Below, in pieces: positions 50,547 to 62,782 of a stretch of DNA of 64,000 bases. The position numbers and the translations under genes are program-made. The notes under the pieces were generated by a model. That model did not search any database, was not told the origin of the DNA, and was given only the letters and a program-made list of their open reading frames with translations. This DNA comes from Carya illinoinensis (Eukaryota > Streptophyta > Magnoliopsida > Fagales > Juglandaceae), in contig NC_056762.1 of the NCBI RefSeq assembly GCF_018687715.1, positions 31,174,864 through 31,238,863 of the forward strand, written 5' to 3'. Positions within the stretch are counted from its first letter, which is position 1; each line of letters opens with the position of its first letter.

Positions 50547-53500
50547 CCCTCCTTAAAGATGGAGAGTAAATAGAATGAACTCCAATCTTGGTGATTAAGG
50601 TTTGAAACTGTTGATGGCCAAGAGGCTTGGTAAAAACATCAGCAAGTTGGTGTTGAGAGACAAGATAAAATGTTTTGATGACGCTAGCTTGAATCTTGTC
50701 ACGAATAAAATTGCAATCCAACTCAATGTACTTAGTACATTCGTGAAAAACTAGATTGGCAATAATGTATAAGGCGGCTTGACCATCACAAAACAGTTGA
50801 GTACTATGAGTATGAGATATGTGAAAATAAAAAAGAAGTGTAAGAAGCCAAATTTTTTTACAAGTGGTAGAGGCCATGGATCGATATTTAGCCTCAGATG
50901 AATAACGAGAAATGATATGTTGTTTCTTAGTTTTCTATGAAACCAAAGAATCACCAAGAAAAAAAATACAAAACCCATTTGTAGATCTCTTGCTGTTAGG
51001 GTAAGAATGTGATGACCCGCTTTTGAGTGTATTTTCGCTGAAATAGTTATTTTTTTTTAATTAATATTTTAGTTAATTATTTTAATTTAATTGCATTTTA
51101 AAATTATTTTTAATTTAATTGATGTTGTGTTTTATTTCTTTTAGTTGTTTTGTGGGTTTTAATCTCTTTTTGGCGGTTTAGTTTCGTTTCCCGGAATGAG
51201 GATTAGACCTCATCTTTTCCCTACATCTCTTTTCCTTTTTCTCTTCTTTTTCCTTTTTCTTTTTTTTCTTTTTCCTTTTTTTTTTCTTTCTTTTCCTTTT
51301 TTTTCTTCCTTCCTTTCCCGCTCGAGCCCCCCTGGCCTCTCTCTCTCTTCTCTCTCCCTCACGCCGGAACACTTCTCAGCCCAGACCCACCGCCGCCGGC
51401 CACCGTGCGGCACACCACCCCCACCAAAACCTTCCCCTCCCTCCGGCGCACCACCCCACCGTTTTCCACCCCCATCCGGCCGGCCGTTTGGCCGGAAAAG
51501 CTCTCCAAAGGCTGCACGGATTTTGCCCCAATCCGCCGCCGTCGCTCCACCTCCGGCCACCATTTCTTCACCACTTTATCACCGGTCCCTTACCGTCCTA
51601 ACCCACATATTTCCGGCCTCCAACGACCACCGGAACAGCTCCTACGAGCTAGCTTTCCTTTTTGGAAAATCCGGCCTCTTTCCGGCGATTCCACCGCCAC
51701 CCACGGCCAACCACCACTTCCAATAGCTTCACAACCATCCCTAGACCATTCCCTATCAATCTCAAGCCCTAGTTTGTCCCCGTTCAAAAGTGGGTTTTTC
51801 GCAACCCACGGCCACAGTGAATTTTCACTATGACGTTGCTTTTTCGCCGCCGTTTGCAACGCCTCGTGTTTTCTAAAATTGCCATATAACGCTGTAAGTA
51901 TTTTTCAAACCCTATTTTCAGATTTAAATATATATTGCTCTTTCAATTAATTAATTCTGCTGGTTGGTTGATTCCAGACTGAGTCCGAGGAGTTCGGGGG
52001 TCGGATGGATGGAGGACGGAGTTGCTTGTTTTGTTGTTTTATGTTGTTGGATTATTTTATTATGCATTAATATGGCATTACATGGTGCATACACGTGTGT
52101 TTTTGTTTATGTGTTAAAAACCTGTGTATTGGCGTAAGTGGTCTTACGGGTGCGTGTGTATCACGACCCCAAGCCGGAATGGGGTATTATCCCGGTGGAG
52201 TTCCTCTGGTCACTCGGGAGTGGAATAAACTGAGTGATGTTCCCTGAGTTGTCGCTAGACGACGGGAGCGGGGGCTAGGGGTTGTTTGGCTACGAACGCG
52301 CCAGGCGCGGAACCGGGCATCGCTCTACTCACCGACTCCGTGGCCCTTCGCTGGCGAGGGCTAGAAGATGTTTGGCTACGAACGTGCGGGGCACGGAACT
52401 GGGCATCGCTCGTTAGGTGTCACATGCGTGGTGGTACTCTGCGGTGTGACACTGGAGCCAGGGTGTGCGGATGACCCCTAGGGGAGGTCATGGTGCATAC
52501 GATTAAAATGGATAATGGTTTGAGACGGATAAAGGCCAAATGTGACTTTTGGCGTGTTTTTCAGAAAGGATGTGTTTTTGGGCCAAATGGGTTTTTGGCG
52601 TGTGTGGAAAATTATGTTTTTGGGTTTTGTGCATCGGGCATGCTTCATGCATTTTGTTTGAGTTCTATATGTTTTTATTTGGTAGTGTTTGGGTTTTACT
52701 TACCTGCGGTACCATTTTTGGTTCCGTACCTTTTGGTGCAGAGTTGGAGTACGAAGAGGAGGAGGCTGAGCCCGAGGATGCGGCTCCGCCGGGTTGCTGA
52801 TGCTATGCTTTATGTTTGGTTTAAAGCTGTATTTGTGTTTTTGTAATATTTTATCTATGTATGTTTTAAACAACTTGTATTACGTTAAGAAAAATTCTGG
52901 TACTTAGTTATGACTTTCGTTATCCGCTGCGTGTTTCTTCGTGCACATATGTTGCTTTTGCACACACTTGGCACCCGTCGATAGGATGGTGATCCGGGTT
53001 GTCACCATCCGGACGTCTCGATTTCTCCGTATTCGGGCGTGGGGATTTGGGGACGTCTCAAAGAAAGCCTAGTTTGAATATGCAAAAGCCTTGAGTGTTA
53101 GTGAATTATGAGCTGGAAAAAATAGATCAAGACCATAAGTATTTTTAACATATTGCAAAATCCAATGAGTTGCAGTTAAGTGAGATTTGTCTAGGTCGAT
53201 TCATGTACTAATTAAGTTTCTGAACTAAGTAAGATAAATCTGGCCTCGTAATAGTAAGATATAGAAGCCTACCAATTAATCTTCTAAACATTGTTGGATC
53301 TGGTAACAAGTCTCCATCATCTTTACTGAGTTTCAAATTTTGCTCAATGGGAAAAGAAATTGGTTTAGATGCCAAAAAACCAGCATCTTGTAAAATCTCA
53401 AGTGCTTATTTTCACTGACATAATGAAGTACCACTCAAAGATCTAGCTACTTCCAAGCCATGGAAATACTTGAGGTGACCAAGATCTTTAAGCTTGAACT

Positions 53501-56500
53501 TAGCATCAAGTAAAGATTTTAAAGAATTCACAGATTCTAAATCACTAATAGCTATAAAGTTGTCATCAATGTAAACTAGTAGAGCAATGTAAGAAGGACC
53601 TTGGGACTGGTAAAGAGTGAATAATCAGCCATGCACTGCGCAAAACCCAGATCAAGAAGAGTATTAGAGAACTTAGAGAACCATTATCGAGATGCTTGTT
53701 TGAGACCATAAAGAGACTTATTCAATTTCTATACTTTGGACTCCCTTCTAACATCAAAACCAAGAGGCAATTTCATGTACACCCCTTCCAAAAGATCCCC
53801 ATGCAAAAAGGTATTGTTCACATCAAGTTAAATGAGATGTCAATTCTGAATAGCAGCAATGGCAAACAAGGTTCTTACAGTAGCCATTTTGGCAATAGGT
53901 GAAAAAGTCTCAGAATACTCTAAACCTTCTTTTTGGGTATAACCCTTACCAACCAGCCTTACTTTGTATCGTTCCACAAAACCATCAACGTGATACTTGA
54001 TCTTATAAATTCATTTACACCCTATGGGCTATTTGCCAGGAGGCAGTGGAACAATAGTCCAATTATTATTGAGTTCCAAAGTAGCAATCTTAGTAGTCAT
54101 AGCATCTCTTCAATGAGAGTGCTTGACTACTTGGTGATAAAACTCAAGTTCAATATCAGCAAAAATAGTTAAAGCAAATGACTTCTGACTAGGAGACAAG
54201 TGATAATTAGAAAGAAAATTTGAGATATTATATTTAACTTCTGTAGGAAGGGAAAAAGAGATAGAACCTGTTGGAGAAACTGATTGAGAGTGTGCAGTAG
54301 AGGAATTACAATAAAAATTTTGCAAGTAAACAAGGGCTCCTCGAATTCTATTTAATCTTCTTGGAGGTAAGGGTAAGGAATCATAAGGCTCAGAAACAGG
54401 AAGAGAGATAGGAGAGGAAGGGACATTAGGTAAAGGTACTGTTGGGCATAGTAAATGAATCAAGTGTTGAAGATTGAAGGGAAAATGGAAGAGAAACTAT
54501 TGAAGAAGGAGACAAATCAAATTGAAAAAGTAATTGAAAAGGAAAAACATGTTCATGAAAAATAACATGTCTGGACACAAAACATTGATTTTTCTTCAGA
54601 TTAAAAAATTTGTAACCCTTGATACCAAAAGGGTATCCAAGGAAAACACAAGCCTGAGCTCGAGGATCAAATTTGGTTCGAGATCTTTGTAAGGTAGAAG
54701 CAAAGCACATGCAACCAAAAGTTATTAAATTTTCATATGAACGAGAAGTATGAAACAATAGCTCAAAAGGGGATTTATTTTGTAATGGAAGAGTAGGCAA
54801 CCTGTTAAGCAAGTAGGTAGCTGTTAAGACAACATCACCTCAAAACTTAAGAGGCATATGAGATTGGAACAACAAGGCCAGAGCAATATTGAGAATGTGT
54901 TGATATTTCCTCACCATAACACAATTTTATTTTGGAGTTTTAACACAACTATGTTACTGAATACCCCTTTAGATGTAAGAAAATATGATATAAAAATTTT
55001 TGTATCATGATCAGTACGAATTTTGTATTTTTAATTGAGTTTTGGTCATCTTGAAAATTTTCTAACTAAGAATTGGGAGTTCAAATTTACATTTAAAAAG
55101 ATAAATCCAAATGGCCCAAGTTCAACAATGGGAGTGGGAACAGGGCCCCCAACGTCACAATGGATAAGGTCAAAAGGTAAAGTAGAGATATTATTATTAT
55201 TTGAAAAGGGCAACTTTTTTTGTTTAACTAATGGACAAACAGTACATGGATTATCAGATATAACCAAATTAAGCACAAATTTATTTATGAAATACATTCT
55301 TGAAACAGATGGATGTCTTGATCGATTATGTCAAAAATGAAACAAGAAACACTTAGAAGAAGTAAAACATGCAGATGGTAACAATGTATCATTGAAACTA
55401 CAAACTTTATTGTGAGAAAGTAATGGCAACTGAGGGGAAAGAGAAAAGCTTGGTTACTGCAGGGTATAGAGCCCTCCATGTTGTCTACCCACTCCAATCA
55501 GTTTCGAGGTGGTTAGGTCCTGAATTAGACACAAGTTAGAGGAAAAAAGAAATCAACAAATGAGAGATTTTATAAGTTTACTAATGGAAAATAATTTGAA
55601 AGTAAATGAGGGTATATAGAGAACATCCTGAAGAACAAGATGCTTAGAAAGATGAATTGTGCCAATATGTGTGATAGAGACACATTGACCATTAGGTAAT
55701 CTGATAGAGGTGTTTACAACATAAGTTATAGATATAGAAAGCTCAATAGAGGAGATCATATGGTTTGTGGCCCCCGTTTCAAGAATCCAATATGAACTAT
55801 GAGGAGCATAAGGTGTATGCTTAGTAGAAGAAAAAATAGAATGCCGAAATGAAAAAATACAAGATAAAGAGTAAGAAGAGGAAGCTACAACATTAGTAGC
55901 ATTATTGGAATCGATTCCTAGATGATTATGAGAGTTGATATTGAGCATAGAAAATAATTATTGATATTGGGCCTTAGTCAAAGAAAATTGAGGTGCTGTT
56001 AAGGGAGAGTTATCACTAAGGATAACTTGATTGGCCATGGATTGTTGACGTGGCTTTGGCTTGTACCCCAATGGAAATCCATGAAGTTTGTAGTATTTCT
56101 CAATGACATGACCAGTAATTCCACAATGTTTACATACTGGTCTATTCTTCTTAAGAAAGGATTTCACATATCTTGGAGCATTAGAGTTTGTAACAAAAGC
56201 ATGAGCATCAGCAGGAGGAAGATAAGTAACAGAGGTTTCTCTATGTTGTTCTTCCTAAAGAACAAGGGAAAAAACCTTGTTGAGTGGTGGTAAGGGCTTC
56301 ATCAACAAAATCTGAGCCCTAGCCAAAAAATTATTCATTTAGTCCTATAAGGAACCGTAAAATATGTTCTTGTTGAACATTCGAGTTCAACGTGCTCAAA
56401 GCACCACACGAGCATACATGAACATATTTATAATTGACTAGTTCATCCCAAAAGGCTTTCAGGCGAGTGAAATAAGCACTCACTGAAAGTTGACCTTGAG

Positions 56501-56910
56501 AAAGGGATGAAATCAATTTCTGGATTTGAAAAATCTTAGGACCATTCTTCTGAGAGAATCTCTCCTTTAAATCAGTTTAAATATCAAAAGTAATAGCAAC
56601 ATACAATACACTAGCAAAAATATCAAGAGAAATTGAGTTAAGGATCCAGAAAAGCACCATGTTATTACAAAGAGAATAGAGGATTGGTTGAAATATGCCG
56701 ATATGAGAATTGAACCATCCACAAATGATAATTTGTTTTTTGCCAAGAGAGCCATAGTCATGGAACGGGACTAGGTGTGATAGTTGTCTCTAGTCAAAAA
56801 TTGCGTGACAAGAACAATACTGGGATTATCACTAAGGTGGAGGAAAAAAGGACTCGCAGCATCTTGAGAAGAGATATGTGGATTTGACACCATGGAAAGG
56901 GAAAGTCGAA
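50547..56910 (-). pseudogene. Copia gag-pol polyprotein remnants
   Basis: From right to left on the minus strand the gag pieces are WSRSMTMALLAKNKLSFVDG near 56750 and SLSQGQLSVSAYFTRLKAFW at 56331-56516. The CCHC knuckle is CKHCGITGHVIEKYYKLHGF near 56120. The protease is WILETGATNHM (family D-T/S-G changed to E-T-G, near 55780). The pre-integrase piece is DLTTSKLIGVGRQHGGLYTL near 55500. Integrase pieces follow, with NPCTVCPLVKQKKLPF near 55240 and [17 protein letters not shown] near 54750. RT pieces lie around 53500-53950. RNase H is split by the solo LTR, with its end SRYSSEAKYRSMAS... to LADVFTKPLG at 50620-50910. The altered protease residue and frameshifts make it non-functional. Confidence 0.88.
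51008..53060. mobile_element. Solo LTR (2053 bp) nested in the Copia element
   Basis: Begins TGTGATGACCCGC and ends GACGTCTCA (TG...CA), with a perfect 5-bp duplication AAGAA at 51003-51007 and 53061-53065. There is no internal retrotransposon region, so this is the product of recombination between two LTRs. Its length and TGTGATGACC start are typical of Ty3/Gypsy chromovirus LTRs. That class is an inference. It contains a long polypyrimidine tract (51220-51360), a GC-rich CCGCC-type segment (51370-51860) and a possible TATA region. Open frames in it (for example 51196-51726) are compositional. Confidence 0.9.
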
Positions 56911-56924
56911 ATCTTACGATACCA

Positions 56925-57123
56925 TAACAGAACAAGAAGACCTAGAAACTTCTTGTATTCCAAGAATCACGAAAATGCCCAAAGTCTTAAAAGTGAGTAA
57001 AATAATCAACTTCAAATATTTATACTAACAGCTAAATAATACATCCTAAAAATACAATCAAATATAAAATACAACCTAACATGTTTAATTCACACGTGTA
57101 AAAATACATTTTACAACTTAATA
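56925..57123 (-). repeat. Copia 5' LTR
   Basis: 199 bp, abutting the tRNA-iMet-type primer site TGGTATCGTAAG on its left in plus coordinates. The minus-strand start TATTAAG instead of the usual TGTTAAG occurs in both LTRs, so it was already present in the parent. Confidence 0.92.
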
Positions 57124-57128
57124 AATAA

Positions 57129-58401
57129 AGAAGGGCATGTGGTGAGGATGCATTCAGTCTCAAATACTTAAATTTGTAGAGGATAGTTGCAGCAAAAACA
57201 AGCTACTGTGCTGTGAAGGCATGCAAGTACGTACCATGTGTTAATATCAATCTGCATCACTATTTTCTTATCTTTTTGCTTTTTTTTTTCGGGGATCAAT
57301 AATAGCTCATAAGCATGATTATGTCTGACCGACGTGTTCATCAATCAAGCATGAAATTGATGACTTCTTAAAAATCAAGGCAGAAATCAATTACTTTCAT
57401 AAATAAAATAAAATAAAAATCATCAGGGTTGCCATGACATCCTTATATTCTTCCTTTATATCTACTCAAGGGTCCAGAGTAAGAACACGTCCCTCATTTT
57501 AAAAAAGAAAAAAATCCAAAAAATTTGAAACTTCCTTGAGAGAGAAAAAGAAAAATAGCTGAGGTGTCACAAAGGAGTAGCATCAAGCATGTTCATAAGG
57601 TTAAATACACAAAAGAGTGTGCCAAGAAAACCATAGAAACTGACCAGATAAGCTCTATAAAAAATGTGTTGTGGCAGGCAGGGAGAAAAGATATCAGATT
57701 TACAATACAACTGACAATCAGTGAAGCCATGAACAAGTGCTCTCTCTCTCTCTCTCTCGTTCTCTCTGTGTGTCTGTGACAAAGGTTGTCTCGTGCCAAC
57801 ACCTTGCTCGACAGTCTACAACTCACCCTACAATCTACAACTCACTCTACAGTCCACACTAAACCAATAGCCCCAGCTGCAGAGTTCTCTCTCTCACTCT
57901 CTCTCATGCACCAGCGCCAACGCACCTCTGATCTGCAATAGTACAGTGCCATCTACCCATGAAAACCAAGCTGATCTTACAGAAATCTGGCGACACGAAC
58001 ACATAGCAGTTCACTAGCTAGCTAGCAACTAGCAGTGATTACGCTTCCCACCATAACCGCCCTTCTTCGACTCTCTGCTTTTCTTCTTCTCTTTCCCATC
58101 CCACCACACATCCAAACAACGCACCAAAACTAGTTCACTTCCTTATTATTCCACCACAAATCTAAAAATCACTCGACCCTTTCCCCTTTAAACCCTCCCA
58201 ACAAAACCCAGCTCACTCTCCATTCCAACTCATTCCCAAAACCCCTTAATCAAAAGCCGAAACGTCATTCGGTCCCGCATTCTCACTTCCATACCAAAGC
58301 CCATAAACCCCACGCACTCTGTGTGTGTGTGTGCACACATGTACTCAAGATTGCTCCTCCTTTAATGTCTTTGGCTTGTTCACCATCTTGGTGGGGGGTG
58401 A
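57129..58401 (+). promoter_or_regulatory. Upstream region and 5' UTR of the ABHD17-like gene
   Basis: Between the Copia element and the ATG. A (CT)n tract (about 57740-57759) and further CT-rich runs (57887-57905) are followed by C-rich leader-like DNA (58060-58320) with a short (GT)n at 58320-58333, typical of plant 5' regions. A start site cannot be fixed from sequence alone. Confidence 0.5.
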
Positions 58402-61400
58402 ATGGGTTGTATGCTCTCTCAACTGGCGGCCAAGTTTGCGTTCTTTCCTCCATCGCCACCCACGTACCAAATTAAGAAGCGCGACGATGGCAAATTCACC
58501 GTGTTGTCATCGTCTTCACCGTCGATGCCGATTATTCAATCTGATGACAATTCCTTGGATGTCTTGCTTATTGACACTAAGCGTGGCAATAAGATTGTTG
58601 CTTTTTATCTAAGGAACCCATTGGCTCGTCTCACTTTGCTTTACTCTCATGGCAATGCTGCTGACCTTGGCCAGCTCTATGACCTCTTTGTGCAGCTCAA
58701 AGTCAATCTCAGAGTTAATCTCGTGGGGCAAGTGTTTTTCTTTTTTAATTTTCATTTCTTTTGTAATAATGATGGTTTATCTCATTCATCTGGTAGATTT
58801 TAGATTAGGTTGGATAGCTGTCTATTTAATCTCATGGGGTTTACATACACTTCACAAATTTCACATTTTTGTACCTCTGCTCTGATAAGGAAAAATCTGT
58901 ATAAGAGCTTTGCACCTCTCCACCCTTCTATTGTTAGTTATTTAAATGTGATGGTTTGTGAGATTGACGTTGATTTTTCATATATTTCTCGTCTCAAGAG
59001 ACGTGTTCTGGAGCTAGCCGGTCTTTTTGGGCTTACATTTTTTTTTGGTGCATTGGGGTTAAATCTATTATTAGTAAAGATGGTAGTTTGTTCTATATCC
59101 TTCTGTCTTAATATGACTTTTTTCTCAAGGTATTGGTGGGTAATGTATTTTTAGAATGAAAAGGTCAAAGGCAAAAAAGGTTGGTTTTATTGTTTCCTTT
59201 TTATAGTCACTAGTAAGTCCTATGTCTTTTTTCTCCTTTTCTTTTGACTCTTTTTGGTTTCAACTTTCCCTTAAAGTACAAAGTAATTAATTTGAATTAT
59301 TCTACATCTATGGAGACCTGACTTTATACCACTCTTTTGGGGAGTTCTGTGCTTCCGGGGCTCTGCGAGGTTTTGTGGCGTGAATGGCCAACTCGAATGG
59401 CGTGTAGAACTTTCCAAGATCTACTTTTTCTCTACAGTGATGATGAATGCTCTTACCATAATTAAGATCTTTAAAAATTCTTGTCATCTTATCTTTTAAA
59501 CTTTCTCTTGAATCTGTGACTAACGAAAATATTAAAAGTTAATAAATTTCTTTCTATTTTTTTCTAGTATGAATTGATACTTTGATTTCTGTTTGAAAGG
59601 GCCTTTTGTTTTTTTCAAAAAGAATCAATTGATGATCTTGTTTTCGACTGTTTGCTTTGCGTGTGGGACTGATCTTCGGCACAATGTGATTCATTAAACT
59701 GCCAATTGGCTTTATTTTAAAATCTTCCATCTGGATTTTATGATGCAGATATGACTATTCTGGCTATGGAGCCTCTGCTGGTAAGGTAGGCTATGATTTG
59801 GTCCTGAGTTGTACTATACTATGCAGTATCAATGTACTCTTCATTTTTCTCTGTTACGTGTTGGCATTCACTTCATTTGGTAATGGTTTGCACTAGAGGG
59901 ACTTAAAACTTGGGATTTGCCACAGGAATAGATATCTCTTCAGATAAGGAGATCTGATTCACATTATAGAAGCAATTTTGGGTTTTGAAACAATTAGTTC
60001 AGTATACAAATAGATATGCGAGTAGTTTGAGAGGAATGGGCAATACATTGGAATGTTGAGATTTGTCTTGTATAATTCACCAAGAAAAAAAGATGCATAA
60101 GTGGAAGGAGGCATACATTCTCAATCAACATATATCATATATGGAGCTGGTTTATGAAAAGTTTGGAATTGATGATGTCTGAGAACATTTTGTAAGTTAA
60201 TGAGTAACGCGATTAAAAGTTCTGGTGCATCTAGATTTTCATTTTGTGTCTGTATACTTCAGAACATTGCAACATCGATGTGGATAGATTAGGATATTCT
60301 GATCTTGATTTGGTTAGTCAATACTGGTATCATCTAGACCTAATGTGTGTACCATTCTACAGAATGTTGAATCATCTAATTAGGCTCGTTTGGCTATACA
60401 GTTCAGATAAGATGAGATGAGATATTTTGTTGAAAATTGAATAAAATATTGTTACAATATAATTTTTTAATATTAATTTTGTTTTAAGATTTAAAAAAGT
60501 TAAATTATTTATTATATTTTGTATGGGAATTTGAAAAAGTTGTAATGATGAGATAGTTTACGTTTGAATAAACAAACGAGGTGGCATTAGAGATCATATC
60601 TTCCTTCTATATCGTCACTCTAAACATGCTTACTAGTATGCAATATGCATACTATTTTTTATTTGGTTTTGCTTGTCAGATTTGATAGTGTAGAAAATCT
60701 GTGAGCCTTGTGGATCAATGTTGAAGTACTTAATCATGTTGTTGTTATGAAATGCAGCCTAGTGAATCCAATACATATGCTGATATCGAAGCAGTCTATG
60801 AGTGCCTTGAGACTGAGTATGGAGTTAGCCAGGAAGACTTGATCTTGTATGGGCAGTCAGTTGGAAGTGGGCCAACATTGCACTTGGCAGCTAAACTGCC
60901 AAGGCTCAGAGGCATAGTTCTGCACAGTGCGATTCTTTCAGGTCTTCGTGTGCTCTGTCATATCAAGTTCACATTTTGTTTTGACATTTATAAGGTAAGG
61001 AAGTCTCTTGTTTCTTCTTACAGAGATGTGAATTAGATATGGTCATTAGAAGCCTATGGAATTTCGGTATAACAGTGTGCTTCCAATCCATTCCATTGGT
61101 CGACTTAGAATGTTATAAGGACCAGCATGCTAGATTGAGTATTGTGCACTGGCTTATTGCTATTTCTGCTGCATTTCAAGATGGTAACTGTCCTATTTTA
61201 CGCAGAACATCAACAAAATTAAGAAGGTGAAGTGTCCTGTGCTTGTGATACATGTAAGTGTTTCTTGACAACTTCAACAAGTATAGAGCTTTCATTTCCC
61301 ATTAGTTTCTTCTCCCTTCTCATGATTGTTTGTAATTAGTGACTCGAGAAGACAACCATATGTATGCCCTATAGACCCAGTGCAAAGGGAAAAACCACAA

Positions 61401-62782
61401 GATAATCCAAACAAATCTGTTATAAGAAAATGGGTTCCGCATCATCTAAAACTTATGCCCACGACTTGAGGAACACGCCTTAAGTGTAAACAACATGGGA
61501 ACTGTTTCTCTGGGTATCGCAACATAGGGACTCATCTCGATTATGCCCACATCTTGATTTCGTGTCTCGGCAAACCAAGCATCACAAGTTCTTCGTGATT
61601 TGTGCACTTAAATCCTTTCCAGGAAAAGAACTTCAAACTAGCCATCCCCCATTGTCCTTTTTCTCACGTGAAAAGAAAAAAAAAAAAAAAAAAAATTCGT
61701 ATGTTGCTGTCTTGGTTTTGCATCAAACGACCGTGTGCTCACCAAGTAATAAACCCTTTAATTTTCCCTCTTCTTCTTTGCTTTCTCTATGGACTGAAAA
61801 AGGAAAAAAAAATAAAGAAGTGTTTGGATACCAGAAGTGTTTCTTTTCATCATTAAATTTTTTTCAAATAAAATATAATAAACAATTCAACTTTTTTAAA
61901 TCTTAAAACAATAATAATATTAAAAAATAATATTCTAACAATATTTTATTCACCTTTCATCTCAAATTATCTCATCTCAATTCACTATCCAAATGGCACC
62001 TAGAAACTTGATTTCCTTAGTGGCTCAACCAAATGAATTGTTGGTATCATTCTCCAATCACCAAATACGGAAGAGGAGCAGCTCTTTTACTCTGTTATCT
62101 TGCTGTTGAAGATTCCTTTGAAGAACCTTTATGGTTTTGTTAAGTGCTGGCAGTGCTGCTATGTGATGCATGTGCCATGCCAAATTAACTAATAATTCTC
62201 CCATAGGAAACCATCTTTGTCAAATTTCTATGCATTACATGTGTTGAGATAAATTTACAGGGGACAGAAGATGATATTGTCAACGTGTTGCATGGCAATG
62301 GACTGTGGGAAATGGCAAGGGAATCATACGAGCCTCTGTGGATTAAAGGAGGTGGGCACTGCAACTTGGAGCTTTACCCGGATTACATCCGCCATCTTCG
62401 CAGATTTATCCGAGAGATGGAGAATATAACCACAGAAATCCGCCTCAAAAAGATTCGGCCGAGTCAGTTTCTACAAACAAGGTCCACAGTTACTGCTAAA
62501 AGGTGCTGTAGAATCAAAATCCGGCAACCAAAATGCCCTCATTGTTCAAGACCAAGCTGCATAAAGTGTTCCTGGCGGCCCAGATGCCTAGAATGTTGGA
62601 AGCCTAGCTGCAGCAGAGAATGTTGGAGACCTAGGAGTGGAGAATGTCCTAGCTGTCCTGAATGTTGGAGACTCAGGTGCAATAGATGTTGTTGGAGACC
62701 AAAATGGCCAAAATATTTGAGACCAGGCTGCTGCATGAAATGTTTCGGTGGCTATGTTGTGTGGGAACACACAGTGGGCTAA
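58402..62782 (+). CDS. ABHD17-like alpha/beta hydrolase with Cys-rich tail (5 exons, 389 aa)
   Basis: A serine hydrolase of the plant ABHD17-like group; animal ABHD17 enzymes remove palmitate from proteins, but the plant substrate is not known. Exons are 58402-58727, 59749-59785, 60758-60994, 61206-61253 and 62261-62782. Intron 1 uses a GC donor; the others are GT-AG. The protein starts MGCMLSQLAAKFAFFPP, where Gly2 and Cys3 suit N-myristoylation and S-acylation. HGNAADLG (residues 83-90) forms the oxyanion region. The triad is Ser155 in GQSVGSG, Asp220 in GTEDDIV and His249 in GGGHCNLE. After a normal hydrolase end (about residue 270), residues 298-377 hold 19 cysteines in CWRPxC-like repeats. 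All catalytic residues are present and the frame is intact. The similarity is strong to plant proteins beginning MGC with the same FCFDIYKNINKIKKVKCPVL block. Confidence 0.95.
60385..60585. mobile_element. MITE of the GATGAGATGAG family in intron 2 of the hydrolase gene
   Basis: Opens GGCTCGTTTGGCTATACAG, continues GATAAGATGAGATGAGATAT and TTGAAAATTGAATAAAATAT. It closes TGAATAAACAAACGAGG. Ends CTCGTTTG/CAAACGAG are inverted. It ends about 170 bp before exon 3. Confidence 0.7.
61828..62000. mobile_element. MITE of the GATGAGATGAG family in intron 4 of the hydrolase gene
   Basis: Contains ATAAAATATAATAAACAATT, AATATTAAAAAATAATATTC and TTTTATTCACCTTTCATCTC. It closes TCAATTCACTATCCAAATGG. Opposite orientation to the copy in intron 2, and apparently missing part of one end. 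Confidence 0.6.

Larger units (their letters stand above)
50348..57123 (-). mobile_element. Copia LTR retrotransposon, complete but decayed, with nested solo LTR
   Basis: The 199-bp LTRs lie at 50348-50546 (3' LTR) and 56925-57123 (5' LTR), flanked by the 5-bp duplication AATAA (50343-50347 and 57124-57128). The primer site TGGTATCGTAAG (minus strand, from 56924) abuts the 5' LTR. A polypurine tract TTTAAGGAGGG (minus strand) abuts the 3' LTR. The gene order gag, protease, integrase, RT, RNase H is that of Ty1/Copia. The internal region carries many stops and frameshifts. Without the inserted solo LTR the element is about 4.7 kb. Confidence 0.93.

Noticed and set aside
51196..51833. Overlapping frames of 88-176 codons rich in Phe, Leu, Pro and Arg
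   Set aside because: They are produced by the polypyrimidine and CCG-rich composition inside the solo LTR. Frames are open on both strands at once, with no domain.
58732..58740. Canonical GT donor for hydrolase intron 1
   Set aside because: Using it would add GQ and then read an immediate stop at the start of exon 2; the GC donor four bases upstream keeps the conserved protein.
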